From a virus, in IMG/VR virus record IMGVR_UViG_3300005827_000005, positions 1 through 51,816 of that record: a stretch of DNA of 51,816 nt, one strand, 5' to 3'. Position 1 is the first letter of the stretch; every line of letters begins with the position of its first letter. This document shows, in pieces, positions 41,182 through 47,852 of the stretch. The translations under genes and the position numbers were made by a program. The notes under the pieces are model-generated. The model worked only from the letters and a program-made list of their open reading frames with translations, had not been told where the DNA came from and did no database searches.

Positions 41182-41976
41182 ATGGGATTTGTTAGCAGTT
41201 TATTTAGATTAATAAAGTCGATTTTTGGTTTGGCTGAAGGCGGAACAGATAGAGCAACAAAGAATCTTATCACGGCTTCTCCTGATATGATTAGAAATCA
41301 GTTTCAGAAAACAAGAAACGATTGGATTAAAGACTATGAAGAAATGAAAGAAGCTATTGCAGAATTGAAAGTTATAGCTAATCAAAAGAACGATGAATTA
41401 ATCGAGCTTGAAAAGAAGCAAATCAAGTATGAACAATTGATGATTGGAGCTATTGAGCAATTTAAAAAAACACAAGATGAAAATTTAAAAACTAAATATG
41501 CTCAATATGCAGAAATAAAAGAAGCTGTAGATAAAGAAATTTTAGAAACGAAAGAATTAATAGTTTCTCAAGAAAAATTAATAGACAGCTACACATTAAA
41601 ATTAAATGAATTAAAGGTAAACATAGATAATTTAAAGCAAGAAGAGGCTAAAACTATAGCTGAAATAACATCAAGTAGAAAAATTCAAAGTATTAACAAT
41701 AAACTTCAGGGATTAACTACTGATACTCAATCAAGAAATCTAGATGCAATCAGAGAAGAAGCAAAAAAAGCAAAAGCTATATCACAAATTTCTAGTAAAA
41801 TTTCTGGTGATGATGATAATGAGCAAGAAAAAATATTGCTAACATCTGCTAAAAGTTCTAAGTTTCTAGATGAATTTAATAAAGCAACAGCATTTGACGC
41901 TATATTTGTTGAAGAACCAAAAAAAATAAGCAGCGTTTCAAGTTCAGGCGATAAAATAGATAGTCTATTTTCGTAA
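41182..41976 (+). CDS. PspA/IM30-like (ESCRT-III-type) coiled-coil protein
   Basis: 264 residues. Begins with an amphipathic, membrane-seeking helix (MGFVSSLFRLIKSIFGLAEG). A long charged hairpin of coiled coils follows (about 40-165), then a helical section with RKIQSINNKLQGLTTDTQSR, reminiscent of PspA/Vipp1 C-terminal helices, and a serine-rich tail. PspA-type proteins polymerise on damaged inner membranes and stop proton leak. The assignment is structural; no catalytic residue is expected. It lies 19 bases before the vWA gene, and similar pairings are known in bacterial membrane-stress loci. Confidence 0.5.
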   Translation: MGFVSSLFRLIKSIFGLAEGGTDRATKNLITASPDMIRNQFQKTRNDWIKDYEEMKEAIAELKVIANQKNDELIELEKKQIKYEQLMIGAIEQFKKTQDENLKTKYAQYAEIKEAVDKEILETKELIVSQEKLIDSYTLKLNELKVNIDNLKQEEAKTIAEITSSRKIQSINNKLQGLTTDTQSRNLDAIREEAKKAKAISQISSKISGDDDNEQEKILLTSAKSSKFLDEFNKATAFDAIFVEEPKKISSVSSSGDKIDSLFS

Positions 41977-41995
41977 ATATTAGGAGATTTTTAAA

Positions 41996-42601
41996 ATGAA
42001 TACAGAGGATTTAATGAAAAGAAATTATGTGTTATTAATTGACAAATCAGGAAGCATGAGCACCGTTGAAAACGGTAAATCACGTTGGGAAACTGCAAAA
42101 GAATCTACATTTGCTTTAGCCAGAAAATGTAGTGAGTTTGATCAAGATGGTATCGATGTATTTTTCTTTAATAGTAGTTTTAAAGAATACAACAACGTAA
42201 CTGCTGAAAAAGCACAAGACTTATTTAACCATGAAGAACCTATGGGTGGTACTGATTTTGTTCCAGTTCTTAAAAAGGCTTTTGAAAATCATTTCAAACA
42301 AAATGATAAACCAACAACTATCCTTGTTATTACTGATGGTGAACCTAGTGATGGTTTAACGGCTCAAAAAGCTACTGCTAAATTGATTGTTGAAACTTCA
42401 AACAAACTTGAAGCAGATGGTGATTTAAGTATTTCTTTCTTACAAGTTGGTAGTGATCCAGCAGCGGAAAAATTCTTGAAAACTCTTGATGATGATTTAC
42501 AAAAAGCTGGTGCTAAGTTTGATATCGTAGACACTAAGACATTTAAAGAATTAGAAAACATGTCTATTGTTGATGTTTTAATTGCATCTATTAACGACTA
42601 A
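41996..42601 (+). CDS. Stand-alone von Willebrand factor A domain protein (MIDAS intact)
   Basis: 201 residues, a single vWA domain of TerY-like type. The metal-ion-dependent adhesion site is complete: D16-x-S18-x-S20 in LLIDKSGSMS, T86 in MGGTDF, and D114 in VITDGEPSD. It has no signal or membrane segment, so it is cytoplasmic and would act as a metal-dependent protein-binding scaffold. Good ribosome site (TAGGAG). It follows the PspA-like gene and is closed by a strong terminator. Its function in a phage is unknown. Confidence 0.85.
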   Translation: MNTEDLMKRNYVLLIDKSGSMSTVENGKSRWETAKESTFALARKCSEFDQDGIDVFFFNSSFKEYNNVTAEKAQDLFNHEEPMGGTDFVPVLKKAFENHFKQNDKPTTILVITDGEPSDGLTAQKATAKLIVETSNKLEADGDLSISFLQVGSDPAAEKFLKTLDDDLQKAGAKFDIVDTKTFKELENMSIVDVLIASIND

Positions 42602-42609
42602 ATTTTTTT

Positions 42610-42635
42610 AGCAGCCTTAATTGGCTGCTTTTTTA
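42610..42635 (+). terminator. Intrinsic terminator after the vWA gene
   Basis: AGCAGCC (42610-42616), loop TTAATT, GGCTGCT (42623-42629), then a run of T to 42634. Confidence 0.9.
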
Positions 42636-42646
42636 TTGAGGTTATA

Positions 42647-42844
42647 TTGTCTGTTAAAATAAATAAAAATGATTATTATAACGCTATAAATTTATACTTA
42701 TGTTTTTGTGAACATTGTAGCAAGTTTGTAAAAGTTATTAGAATGAAAAAGTATAAGAATGCAATATGCTGTACTGAATGTGAATCTGATTTAGTGCATA
42801 TGCCAGAACTGGCAAAAATAAAAAAAATAATTGAGGTTATCTAG
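42647..42844 (+). CDS. Small zinc-ribbon protein, TTG start
   Basis: 65 residues starting at TTG 42647, a few bases after GAGG. Two CxxC pairs (LCFCEHCSKFV and ICCTECESDL) make a four-cysteine zinc ribbon. It begins a run of small overlapping genes and shares its last base with the next GTG start (TAGTG). Confidence 0.55.
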   Translation: MSVKINKNDYYNAINLYLCFCEHCSKFVKVIRMKKYKNAICCTECESDLVHMPELAKIKKIIEVI

Positions 42845-43023
42845 TGTCTGAAGAAAATAAAATAATTAGGTCTACTTTATTAATTCTCTTAGCTCGTATT
42901 CAAACAATCGAAGAAATAGTAATTGAACATGGCGGTGAACTAATAAAAAAAGAACTATCTGATAAATTCAATAGTAAATTAAAAGATTTGAAATTAGATA
43001 TTGGAAAGGATGTAAATGAATGA
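42844..43023 (+). CDS. 59-residue helical protein, GTG start
   Basis: It starts at GTG in TAGTG (overlapping the previous stop) and ends overlapping the next gene by 8 bases. Sequence SEENKIIRSTLLILLARIQT, then IEEIVIEHGGELIKKELSDK; predicted two helices. Unknown. Confidence 0.5.
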   Translation: MSEENKIIRSTLLILLARIQTIEEIVIEHGGELIKKELSDKFNSKLKDLKLDIGKDVNE

Positions 43024-43204
43024 ACTAGTAGAAGAACTAAAGCTATTACTTACATTGAATACAGTTTTAATATTTATTTTATGCGGAATTATTATATTTT
43101 TAAATTACTCATATGATAAAAAATTAAAAATAGAAAAAGAACAAAACTACATTCTTAGAAATAAAATAAAACAATCAACACAATATATCACCTTGGAAAT
43201 ATGA
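43016..43204 (+). CDS. Small single-pass membrane protein
   Basis: 62 residues with a transmembrane helix at about 12-31 (LNTVLIFILCGIIIFLNY) and a basic tail. The reading frame after about 43170 competes with a +1 frame that encodes a cysteine-containing segment ending at 43298. The true C-terminus is therefore uncertain. Confidence 0.45.
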   Translation: MNELVEELKLLLTLNTVLIFILCGIIIFLNYSYDKKLKIEKEQNYILRNKIKQSTQYITLEI

Positions 43205-43298
43205 AGCGGATGGGGAATATATAAAATGCGCTGGTTGTGGGTTGATTGAATCTCAAGAATGGTGGCAAGATAAAGATTTGGAAAGGAATAATAAATAA
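43170..43298 (+). pseudogene. Orphan reading frame with CxxC, lacking a start
   Basis: This +1 frame is open from 43170 to TAA 43296-43298. It reads ...SPWKYEADGEYIKCAGCGLI, then ESQEWWQDKDLERNNK, which looks like real protein. It ends in a TAATG overlap with the next gene, as real genes here do. It has no ATG, GTG or usable TTG. Either a one-base change in the A-rich run near 43160-43172 broke a longer gene, or a frameshift joins it to the upstream membrane protein. Confidence 0.45.
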
Positions 43299-43582
43299 TG
43301 TGGGAATATTACTATTATTTATCAAAAGAAACGATAGATGCATTTTATTTACTAGCAGTAGTCTGTTTCATGATATCTATTTTTATTTTTATATGTTTTT
43401 ATTCAGATAGGGAAAAAATAAATGATAAGGAAAAAATGGATATTATAATAATTATAAAAGTTATTGTTTTTATGTTTATATTATTTTTTTGTTTAGCTAC
43501 AATTTTACCGAGAAAACAGTTTGCAAAAAATAAAGCATGTGAAATAGAAAAAGTTGAATATTTATGTGAGGAGAAAGAATGA
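43298..43582 (+). CDS. Two-pass small membrane protein
   Basis: 94 residues, TAATG start. Transmembrane segments at about 16-35 (FYLLAVVCFMISIFIFICFY) and 48-68 (MDIIIIIKVIVFMFILFFCL), with charged ends. Unknown function. It overlaps the DUF7352-like gene by 4 bases. Confidence 0.5.
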   Translation: MWEYYYYLSKETIDAFYLLAVVCFMISIFIFICFYSDREKINDKEKMDIIIIIKVIVFMFILFFCLATILPRKQFAKNKACEIEKVEYLCEEKE

Positions 43583-43857
43583 AAAAAATCTATAAAAAAG
43601 AACTAGAAGCTGCAAATATTATTTTAGAGTTGCCGCTTTTTTCAGAAATATTAGTAGCTCAAGAGCAAGATGGTTCAACTTTTATTTGGTACGAATTTGA
43701 TGAAGCATTTGAACAACAGTTATCAAAAGTTGAATTCTACATTCAAATTACGGGTTTTGGTATTGAAAGATCAGATAATTCAAAATATTTAAATTCAGTA
43801 TTTTTTAAGAATGGGTTTGTAGCTCATGTATATTATGAACGTAAATTAAAGGAGTGA
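43579..43857 (+). CDS. DUF7352-like conserved phage protein
   Basis: 92 residues matching the DUF7352 pattern in order: K-I-Y-K near the start, L-E-L-P, EILVAQEQDGSTFIWYEFD, then ITGFGIE, YLNSVFFKNGFVAHVYYE at the end. The family is common in phages of Proteobacteria and has no known activity. It often travels with the next two genes. Four-base overlaps at the front and a shared GTGATTATG junction at the end point to one operon. Confidence 0.65.
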   Translation: MKKIYKKELEAANIILELPLFSEILVAQEQDGSTFIWYEFDEAFEQQLSKVEFYIQITGFGIERSDNSKYLNSVFFKNGFVAHVYYERKLKE

Positions 43858-43859
43858 TT

Positions 43860-44162
43860 ATGTTGAATAGAGAACACGCTAAACAAGCTATAGAGTATTT
43901 AAACGAACTTTTATTGTTAGATCATGATGCTATACAGAAATTGTTAATTGATAAAAGTGTAGCAGTGAATAGAGAAATTGCTAACCATCCTACAGCACAA
44001 GTTAGAACAGAAGATTTAGATTTAATTTTTCTATCTGTTCTTGGTTTGATAAATGGTATGTTCGGTATAGTCGGTGGTGATGGTAAACGAAGGAATTATG
44101 GGAATATTTCAGCCGTGCTTGAAGATGGTAAGATAGTTAGATTTCAAATAACTGAGGAGTGA
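43860..44162 (+). CDS. Conserved phage protein paired with the Acb2-like gene
   Basis: 100 residues from the ATG at 43860, 5 bases after AAGGAG; GTG 43854 overlaps the upstream stop. Conserved look: ELLLLDHDAIQKLLIDKSVA, NREIANHPTAQV, LSVLGLINGMFGIVGGDGKR. I recall the same order (LL-x-D..., NH/DHPTxQV, LLNGLFG) in hypothetical proteins beside Acb2/Tad1-domain genes of Pseudomonas and other phages. A function is not known to me; the pairing suggests a shared process. Confidence 0.6.
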   Translation: MLNREHAKQAIEYLNELLLLDHDAIQKLLIDKSVAVNREIANHPTAQVRTEDLDLIFLSVLGLINGMFGIVGGDGKRRNYGNISAVLEDGKIVRFQITEE

Positions 44163-44164
44163 TT

Positions 44165-44569
44165 ATGTTAGAATTTTTAGAAAATGTTAAAGATATTTTA
44201 GGCGAAAAAGTAATTGTAATGGATGAGTTAAGGGAGAAGTTTCCCGATAAATTTAATGAATCCGGTTCAATGGATTACAAATGGTTTAAAAAGGATATAA
44301 GACCTAATAATTTTATTTATGTTAGAAAAGATGTAAATTCAATTTCATTTACATTACAAAAAGGCGCAATAAAAGAAGTCGGTAAAAATGGTTGTGATGT
44401 GGCTTGTTTAATTGCAGCCGCTGGTGAGATGATTCAAAATGCTAATGAAAAATACCCATGTGACGAGAACGAAAAAGCTATTGAGCATTTAGAACAAGCT
44501 TTGCGATGGTTACGTGAAAGAACTAAAAATAGAGAACAGCGTGGCGTTGAAGGTACAAGTAATGTCTAA
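44165..44569 (+). CDS. Acb2/Tad1-type cyclic-nucleotide sponge (anti-CBASS candidate)
   Basis: 134 residues from the ATG at 44165, 5 bases after GAGGAG. Residues 60-134 carry the helical-hairpin domain signature: SFTLQKGAIKEVGKNGC (60-77), a helix to about 97, then PCDENEKAIEHLEQALRWLR, ERTKNREQ, and RGVEGT (126-131). Proteins with Q-x-G-P/A-I-K-E-V-G-x-N-G...CREN-x-x-A...L-x-x-AL-x-WL...RGVEGT are annotated as Acb2/Tad1 domain proteins. These form hexamers that sequester signalling cyclic nucleotides and so blunt CBASS or Thoeris. An N-terminal about 58-residue part is extra. Ligand binding is inferred. Confidence 0.65.
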   Translation: MLEFLENVKDILGEKVIVMDELREKFPDKFNESGSMDYKWFKKDIRPNNFIYVRKDVNSISFTLQKGAIKEVGKNGCDVACLIAAAGEMIQNANEKYPCDENEKAIEHLEQALRWLRERTKNREQRGVEGTSNV

Positions 44570-44654
44570 TGGTGATGATGTAGATTTACAACAAGTTTAT
44601 GTGACTGGTATATATAAATCTATTGAATCTGTTAAACCTTGGAGTTTTCATTAA
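44562..44654 (+). CDS. 30-residue micro-ORF after the Acb2-like gene
   Basis: It starts at ATG 44562 in a short overlap with the Acb2-like gene and encodes MSNGDDVDLQQVYVTGIYKS, then IESVKPWSFH. Too short to assign; the overlapping start is the only support. Confidence 0.3.
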   Translation: MSNGDDVDLQQVYVTGIYKSIESVKPWSFH

Positions 44655-44661
44655 ATTAATA

Positions 44662-44691
44662 TCAAGGTTATAGATGCTACTATGACCTTGA
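44662..44691. repeat. Inverted repeat TCAAGGT/ACCTTGA
   Basis: Arms TCAAGGT (44662-44668) and ACCTTGA (44685-44691), with inner TAG/CTA pairing (44671-44679). No T-run follows. It lies in the gap between the Acb2-like gene and the duplicated cassette; a regulator site or mRNA hairpin is possible. Confidence 0.45.
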
Positions 44692-44877
44692 AGTCATCAT
44701 TGGGTTGTTTGAATGGTTGATGAAGAAAAATTATTTAAAATTTTAATCAGTGAATATATTCATAAAGATAAGTTTATTTTAACACATGGTAATAAAATAG
44801 GAAAAACTTTTTTGCAAAAATCATTCAAAGATAGGATAGAAAGCAATGAATATTTTAAATTGATAGGAGAAACAAAA

Positions 44878-45288
44878 ATGAATACAGAATTTAATTTAAC
44901 GATAGGCCAAGCGATTGATTTGATGCAAGATGGTTATCCAGTGTGTAATGAGAAGAATCCTAAAATTAAATATTTTATGATAAATTCAATTATTAAGGCA
45001 CAAGATAATACTTATAGTGCTGAAGGAATAGCGTATGTCTCACTTGATTTTATTGAACGTAATTTAGGTTATTTTTTCAAAGAATATACCGATCCGAAAG
45101 AAGTAAAAATGATTACGTGGTATATACCTACTATTATTTGGCATAAGAACGCTTGGTTTCCACTATACGATGGTTCAAAATGTTATAAAAACAAAGATGA
45201 ATTTTTTACTGAATACTCTAAGAAAGAAATAAAAGTTCTTGAATGGAAAGAAATTCAAGCACCTGAAACTTGGGAGCAATGCGAATAA
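44878..45288 (+). CDS. GQAIDLM-family protein, copy A (possible Tad2-like)
   Basis: 136 residues from the ATG at 44878 behind GGAGA; the frame stays open upstream to an ATG at 44713, which would add 55 residues but has no ribosome site. The start NTEFNLTIGQAIDLMQDGY resembles the L-x-x-x-EAL-x-L-x-x-GK opening of small anti-Thoeris Tad2/DUF2829 proteins, and the body is aromatic (YFFKEY, WYIPTIIWHKNAWFP). The last residues PETWEQCE are shared with copy B. Tad2 binds cyclic ADP-ribose signals; relation is weak and by pattern only. Confidence 0.5.
   Translation: MNTEFNLTIGQAIDLMQDGYPVCNEKNPKIKYFMINSIIKAQDNTYSAEGIAYVSLDFIERNLGYFFKEYTDPKEVKMITWYIPTIIWHKNAWFPLYDGSKCYKNKDEFFTEYSKKEIKVLEWKEIQAPETWEQCE
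44887..44925 (+). repeat. 39-bp direct repeat, copy 1
   Basis: It is identical to 45667-45705 except for one base (TTTAATTTAAC against TTTAATTTGAC). It encodes the shared EFNLTIGQAIDLM start of the two GQAIDLM proteins. Confidence 0.9.
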
Positions 45289-45296
45289 GGATTAAG

Positions 45297-45458
45297 ATGA
45301 TGATGAAAGAAGATTGGTTAGGTTACGGTATTTTGATTGGTCTCTGTTTAGGATTAAATAAAAATGAGTCAATAATATATATAACAATAACACTAGCGAT
45401 AAATACAATAATCTATTCATTGATATTATATGGCTATAATAAACTAAGAAAAAGATAA
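45297..45458 (+). CDS. Small two-pass membrane protein
   Basis: 53 residues from the ATG at 45297, after AAGGA. Hydrophobic segments at about 8-21 (LGYGILIGLCLGL) and 26-46 (ESIIYITITLAINTIIYSLI), ending LRKR. Middle member of cassette copy A; unknown. Confidence 0.5.
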   Translation: MMMKEDWLGYGILIGLCLGLNKNESIIYITITLAINTIIYSLILYGYNKLRKR

Positions 45459-45473
45459 CTTTAAGGATTGTGA

Positions 45474-45674
45474 ATGAATGAATACGAAAAAGAACAAGAA
45501 TGGAAAAAGAAAGTAAATTTAAAAGAGTGTAATTGTTGTGAAACTTGCAAATACAGTACACCTATTGATGATCGAGAATCTATCTGTGAATTTGAAATAG
45601 AAATACATTATGTTTCTGATTTAAGTGTTTGCGATAATTTTTATAAGGATGAGGAAATAAATGAGCGAATTTAA
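45474..45674 (+). CDS. CETCKY small zinc-binding protein, copy A (intact)
   Basis: 66 residues. Cysteines in NLKECNCCETCKYSTPI, then ESICEFE, and VCDNFY form a CxxC...C...C pattern found in small phage proteins of unknown role. Charged N-terminus (NEYEKEQEWKKK). About 94% identical at the DNA level to copy B at 46129. It overlaps the next gene by 14 bases. Confidence 0.6.
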   Translation: MNEYEKEQEWKKKVNLKECNCCETCKYSTPIDDRESICEFEIEIHYVSDLSVCDNFYKDEEINERI

Positions 45675-45894
45675 TTTGACGATAGGCCAAGCGATTGATT
45701 TGATGATGCAAGGTAAACGAATGGTTTCAAATAACCACTCGGAGCACTTCTATTCTATGATAATAGACTTTCATCATGTACTTTTTACGGTAGATAATTT
45801 AGGAGGTGGTGGTGTTAGAACAGACTTAAACGTTGATTTTAAATCAATGTGGAGAGAATTTACTCCACCTGAAACTTTGGAGCAATGCGAATGA
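45661..45894 (+). CDS. GQAIDLM-family protein, copy B (short; possible Tad2-like)
   Basis: 77 residues. It starts SEFNLTIGQAIDLMMQGKRM and ends WREFTPPETLEQCE, matching copy A at both ends, with an unrelated and shorter middle (HSEHFYSMIIDFHHVLF, LGGGGVRTDLNV). The size is close to stand-alone Tad2/DUF2829 proteins, which open with L-x-x-x-AL/AI-x-L-x-x-GK. Anti-Thoeris activity is only a suggestion. Confidence 0.5.
   Translation: MSEFNLTIGQAIDLMMQGKRMVSNNHSEHFYSMIIDFHHVLFTVDNLGGGGVRTDLNVDFKSMWREFTPPETLEQCE
45667..45705 (+). repeat. 39-bp direct repeat, copy 2
   Basis: Second copy of the repeat at 44887-44925, one mismatch, in the same reading phase. Confidence 0.9.
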
Positions 45895-46118
45895 GTAATA
45901 TTATAGAAGATTCAGTTAAAATAGAAGCTATAAATAAAGTTACTGAATGTATACATGAGGCGAGAAAAATAGCTGTTAACTTCGATATCGATTTTGCTTG
46001 TATCGTTTTACTAGACGAAAAACGTGTATTAAATACGACAAACGGTGATTCTCTTAAAATACTAGGTCTTATTGATATTTTGAAAGATAGAATAATAAAC
46101 GAAACATTAACAAAATAG
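45891..46118 (+). CDS. Small hypothetical protein
   Basis: 75 residues from the ATG at 45891 in an ATGA overlap; ATG 45885 also lies in frame. MSNIIEDSVKIEAINKVTEC, then FACIVLLDEKRVLNTTNGDS. Mixed alpha/beta. It replaces the membrane gene of copy A in the middle of cassette copy B. Not recognised. Confidence 0.45.
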   Translation: MSNIIEDSVKIEAINKVTECIHEARKIAVNFDIDFACIVLLDEKRVLNTTNGDSLKILGLIDILKDRIINETLTK

Positions 46119-46128
46119 AGTTTATTAA

Positions 46129-46323
46129 ATGAATGAATACGAAAAAGAAAAAGAATGGAAAAAGAAAGTTAATTTAAAAGAGTGTAATTGTTGTGAGACT
46201 TGTAAATACAGTACGCCTATCGATGATCGAGAATCTATCTGTAAATTTGAAACAGAAATACATTATGTTTCCGATATAGTATTTGTGATAATTTTGATAA
46301 GGATGAAGATTACAGATGAGTGA
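46129..46323 (+). pseudogene. CETCKY protein, copy B, frameshifted at the C-terminus
   Basis: 64 residues as read. The first 48 match copy A almost exactly (NCCETCKYSTPIDDRESIC), up to HYVSD. Then one base is missing relative to copy A (GATTTAAGT against GATATAGT, near 46274-46277), and the frame yields IVFVIILIRMKITDE. Restoring the base gives ...SICDNFDKDEDYR and a stop at 46317-46319 in an ATGA overlap with the next gene, exactly the arrangement expected of an intact gene. The conserved last cysteine (CDNF) is lost. Confidence 0.75.
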
Positions 46324-46774
46324 AGCAATTGAATTTAAAAAATGCAGCGTGTGTGAAGGTGAATTGAAAGATTATTTCTGGCATTTCACAACTAGTCAAT
46401 ACATGGTTGGAAAGTACCCAACAAAACAATTACAAGGTTATCATGGTCAAACACTTTGTCAAGAGTGTAACGAAGCGGCGTTAAATGCTTTGTATGATAG
46501 ATATCCAAACAAAGTTATACCAGACTTTTATTGTCCTAAGTGTAGTTATCTGCATTCAGACATTAAAATTAAAAGAGATGAAGAATTTTTAGAAATGATG
46601 TGCTTTGATTCTGTATGTGGTACATATCTGAAGGTTTATAAAAATGGTGATATTTCTAGATATGTTAATTTCGAGTGTAATGATTGTAGTCGTAAAGTTA
46701 CAAATCATTTTTACGGAATTGGCGGTAAAATAATTTGTCCCAAATGCTATAAGGAAAGAAATGAAAATACTTAA
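46316..46774 (+). CDS. Multi zinc-ribbon protein
   Basis: 152 residues with four CxxC pairs or more: KKCSVCEGEL (about 9-12), TLCQECNEAA, FYCPKCSYLH, FECNDCSRKV and IICPKCYKER. This looks like two or three stacked zinc ribbons. Zinc-ribbon proteins of this sort bind nucleic acid or protein. No match to a known family. It overlaps both neighbours. Confidence 0.6.
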   Translation: MSEAIEFKKCSVCEGELKDYFWHFTTSQYMVGKYPTKQLQGYHGQTLCQECNEAALNALYDRYPNKVIPDFYCPKCSYLHSDIKIKRDEEFLEMMCFDSVCGTYLKVYKNGDISRYVNFECNDCSRKVTNHFYGIGGKIICPKCYKERNENT

Positions 46775-47018
46775 AGGACAGGATTTAAACGGTGAAATTT
46801 ATCATTTGAAATGCAAACATTATAAATGCAATGCAGAATTTGAATTTGAAGGATGGGAATTAAAACAAGAAATAGATGGTAATTACTACAATTATTTATT
46901 TACTTGTTTATTTTGTAAAACAGAAAATAAATATAGCGGTGGATTATTAGAACAATATATAGTGAAAACTGTAACAAAAGAAGTAAAATTAATGCATAAA
47001 AAAAAGAAAGAAGAATAA
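46761..47018 (+). CDS. Small zinc-ribbon protein
   Basis: 85 residues. Cysteines in HLKCKHYKCNAEF and FTCLFCKTENKY form one four-cysteine ribbon. It has a lysine-rich end (MHKKKKEE). It overlaps the upstream gene by 14 bases, so probably co-translated with it. Confidence 0.5.
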   Translation: MKILKGQDLNGEIYHLKCKHYKCNAEFEFEGWELKQEIDGNYYNYLFTCLFCKTENKYSGGLLEQYIVKTVTKEVKLMHKKKKEE

Positions 47019-47020
47019 AA

Positions 47021-47068
47021 ATGAAAAATAACAAACGACAAATAAAAAAAGGAAACACGGTTGGATAA
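47021..47068 (+). CDS. 15-codon micro-ORF, possible leader
   Basis: ATG 47021 to TAA 47066-47068 encodes MKNNKRQIKKGNTVG. It overlaps the TTG start of the next gene, so its translation could deliver ribosomes there. No evidence beyond layout. Confidence 0.25.
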   Translation: MKNNKRQIKKGNTVG

Positions 47069-47414
47069 AATAGTTAGATACACATGTTACGTTTGTGATA
47101 TAAAATACGATTGCAAACCTAAAACATTTCCACCGATGTGGCTGGTTGATTTATATCATGAAGGTGCGCCAAGGTGGTTTTGCAGTGACTATTGTAAATT
47201 TAAATCGGAAAAAGATAACATGATTAAACTAAACGAAGTCTACGTAAATTGTATCGAAGAAGAAGTTGTACCTATCGAGTTTATTACTTTAAAAATAGAC
47301 GGTATATGTCATAATGGAGTTATTTATGAAAAATTTAAAAGAGATGTTTTTAACTGGAAAACTTGCTGTAAATTAAGAGAGTTTCAATATAAATTTAAAC
47401 TGAAAGAAGAATAA
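47061..47414 (+). CDS. Zinc-finger-like protein, TTG start
   Basis: 117 residues from TTG 47061, 7 bases after AAAGGA. No ATG lies near. Cysteines in YTCYVCDIKYDC and RWFCSDYCKFKSE (CxxC...CxxxC, as in TRASH/MYM-like fingers) probably bind zinc. Further cysteines lie in KTCCKL. Unknown role. Confidence 0.55.
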   Translation: MDKIVRYTCYVCDIKYDCKPKTFPPMWLVDLYHEGAPRWFCSDYCKFKSEKDNMIKLNEVYVNCIEEEVVPIEFITLKIDGICHNGVIYEKFKRDVFNWKTCCKLREFQYKFKLKEE

Positions 47415-47416
47415 AA

Positions 47417-47719
47417 ATGGAAAATAATAAAACTATAATCAACTATGCTTTTGAAGAAAAATACACAGATATTGCAAAAGAACTTTCAAAGATATCTGCA
47501 AATGCTGATATGAAAAATATCGTTCTATCAACACAATTTGAATCATTAAAACTTATAGAAGCTTTGCTTTTAAATATGATTTATTGTTTTAATAGTGATT
47601 TGATACATAATAAAAAATCAGTACCTATGCCTATAAATATGAAAAAGGAATTTATATCATCTGCATTATTAGATGTTAAAAATAATGTATTAGAAGATAT
47701 TGATAAAGGTAGGGTTTAG
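47417..47719 (+). CDS. Small helical hypothetical protein
   Basis: 100 residues, predicted mainly helical: YAFEEKYTDIAKELSKISAN, then SLKLIEALLLNMIYCFNSDL. Not recognised. It lies 2 bases after the previous stop and 1 base before the next gene. Confidence 0.45.
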   Translation: MENNKTIINYAFEEKYTDIAKELSKISANADMKNIVLSTQFESLKLIEALLLNMIYCFNSDLIHNKKSVPMPINMKKEFISSALLDVKNNVLEDIDKGRV

Positions 47720-47720
47720 A

Positions 47721-47849
47721 ATGAAATTAATCATAAATTTACTTACAATCTTTATATTTACAATTGGTATTTTATTTACATTACATATCGCAGTGTACGG
47801 ATTAATAAATCTATTTAAATTATTTAACTCAATATTTATTATTTGGTGA
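47721..47849 (+). CDS. 42-residue hydrophobic membrane peptide
   Basis: It starts 1 base after the previous stop and is almost wholly hydrophobic: MKLIINLLTIFIFTIGILFT, then LHIAVYGLINLFKLF. One or two membrane passes. Unknown. Confidence 0.45.
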   Translation: MKLIINLLTIFIFTIGILFTLHIAVYGLINLFKLFNSIFIIW

Positions 47850-47852
47850 AAA

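Noticed and set aside
45292-45561. 89-residue minus-strand ORF opposite the small membrane gene
   Set aside because: A reverse-strand shadow; the plus-strand genes here have ribosome sites and paralogues.
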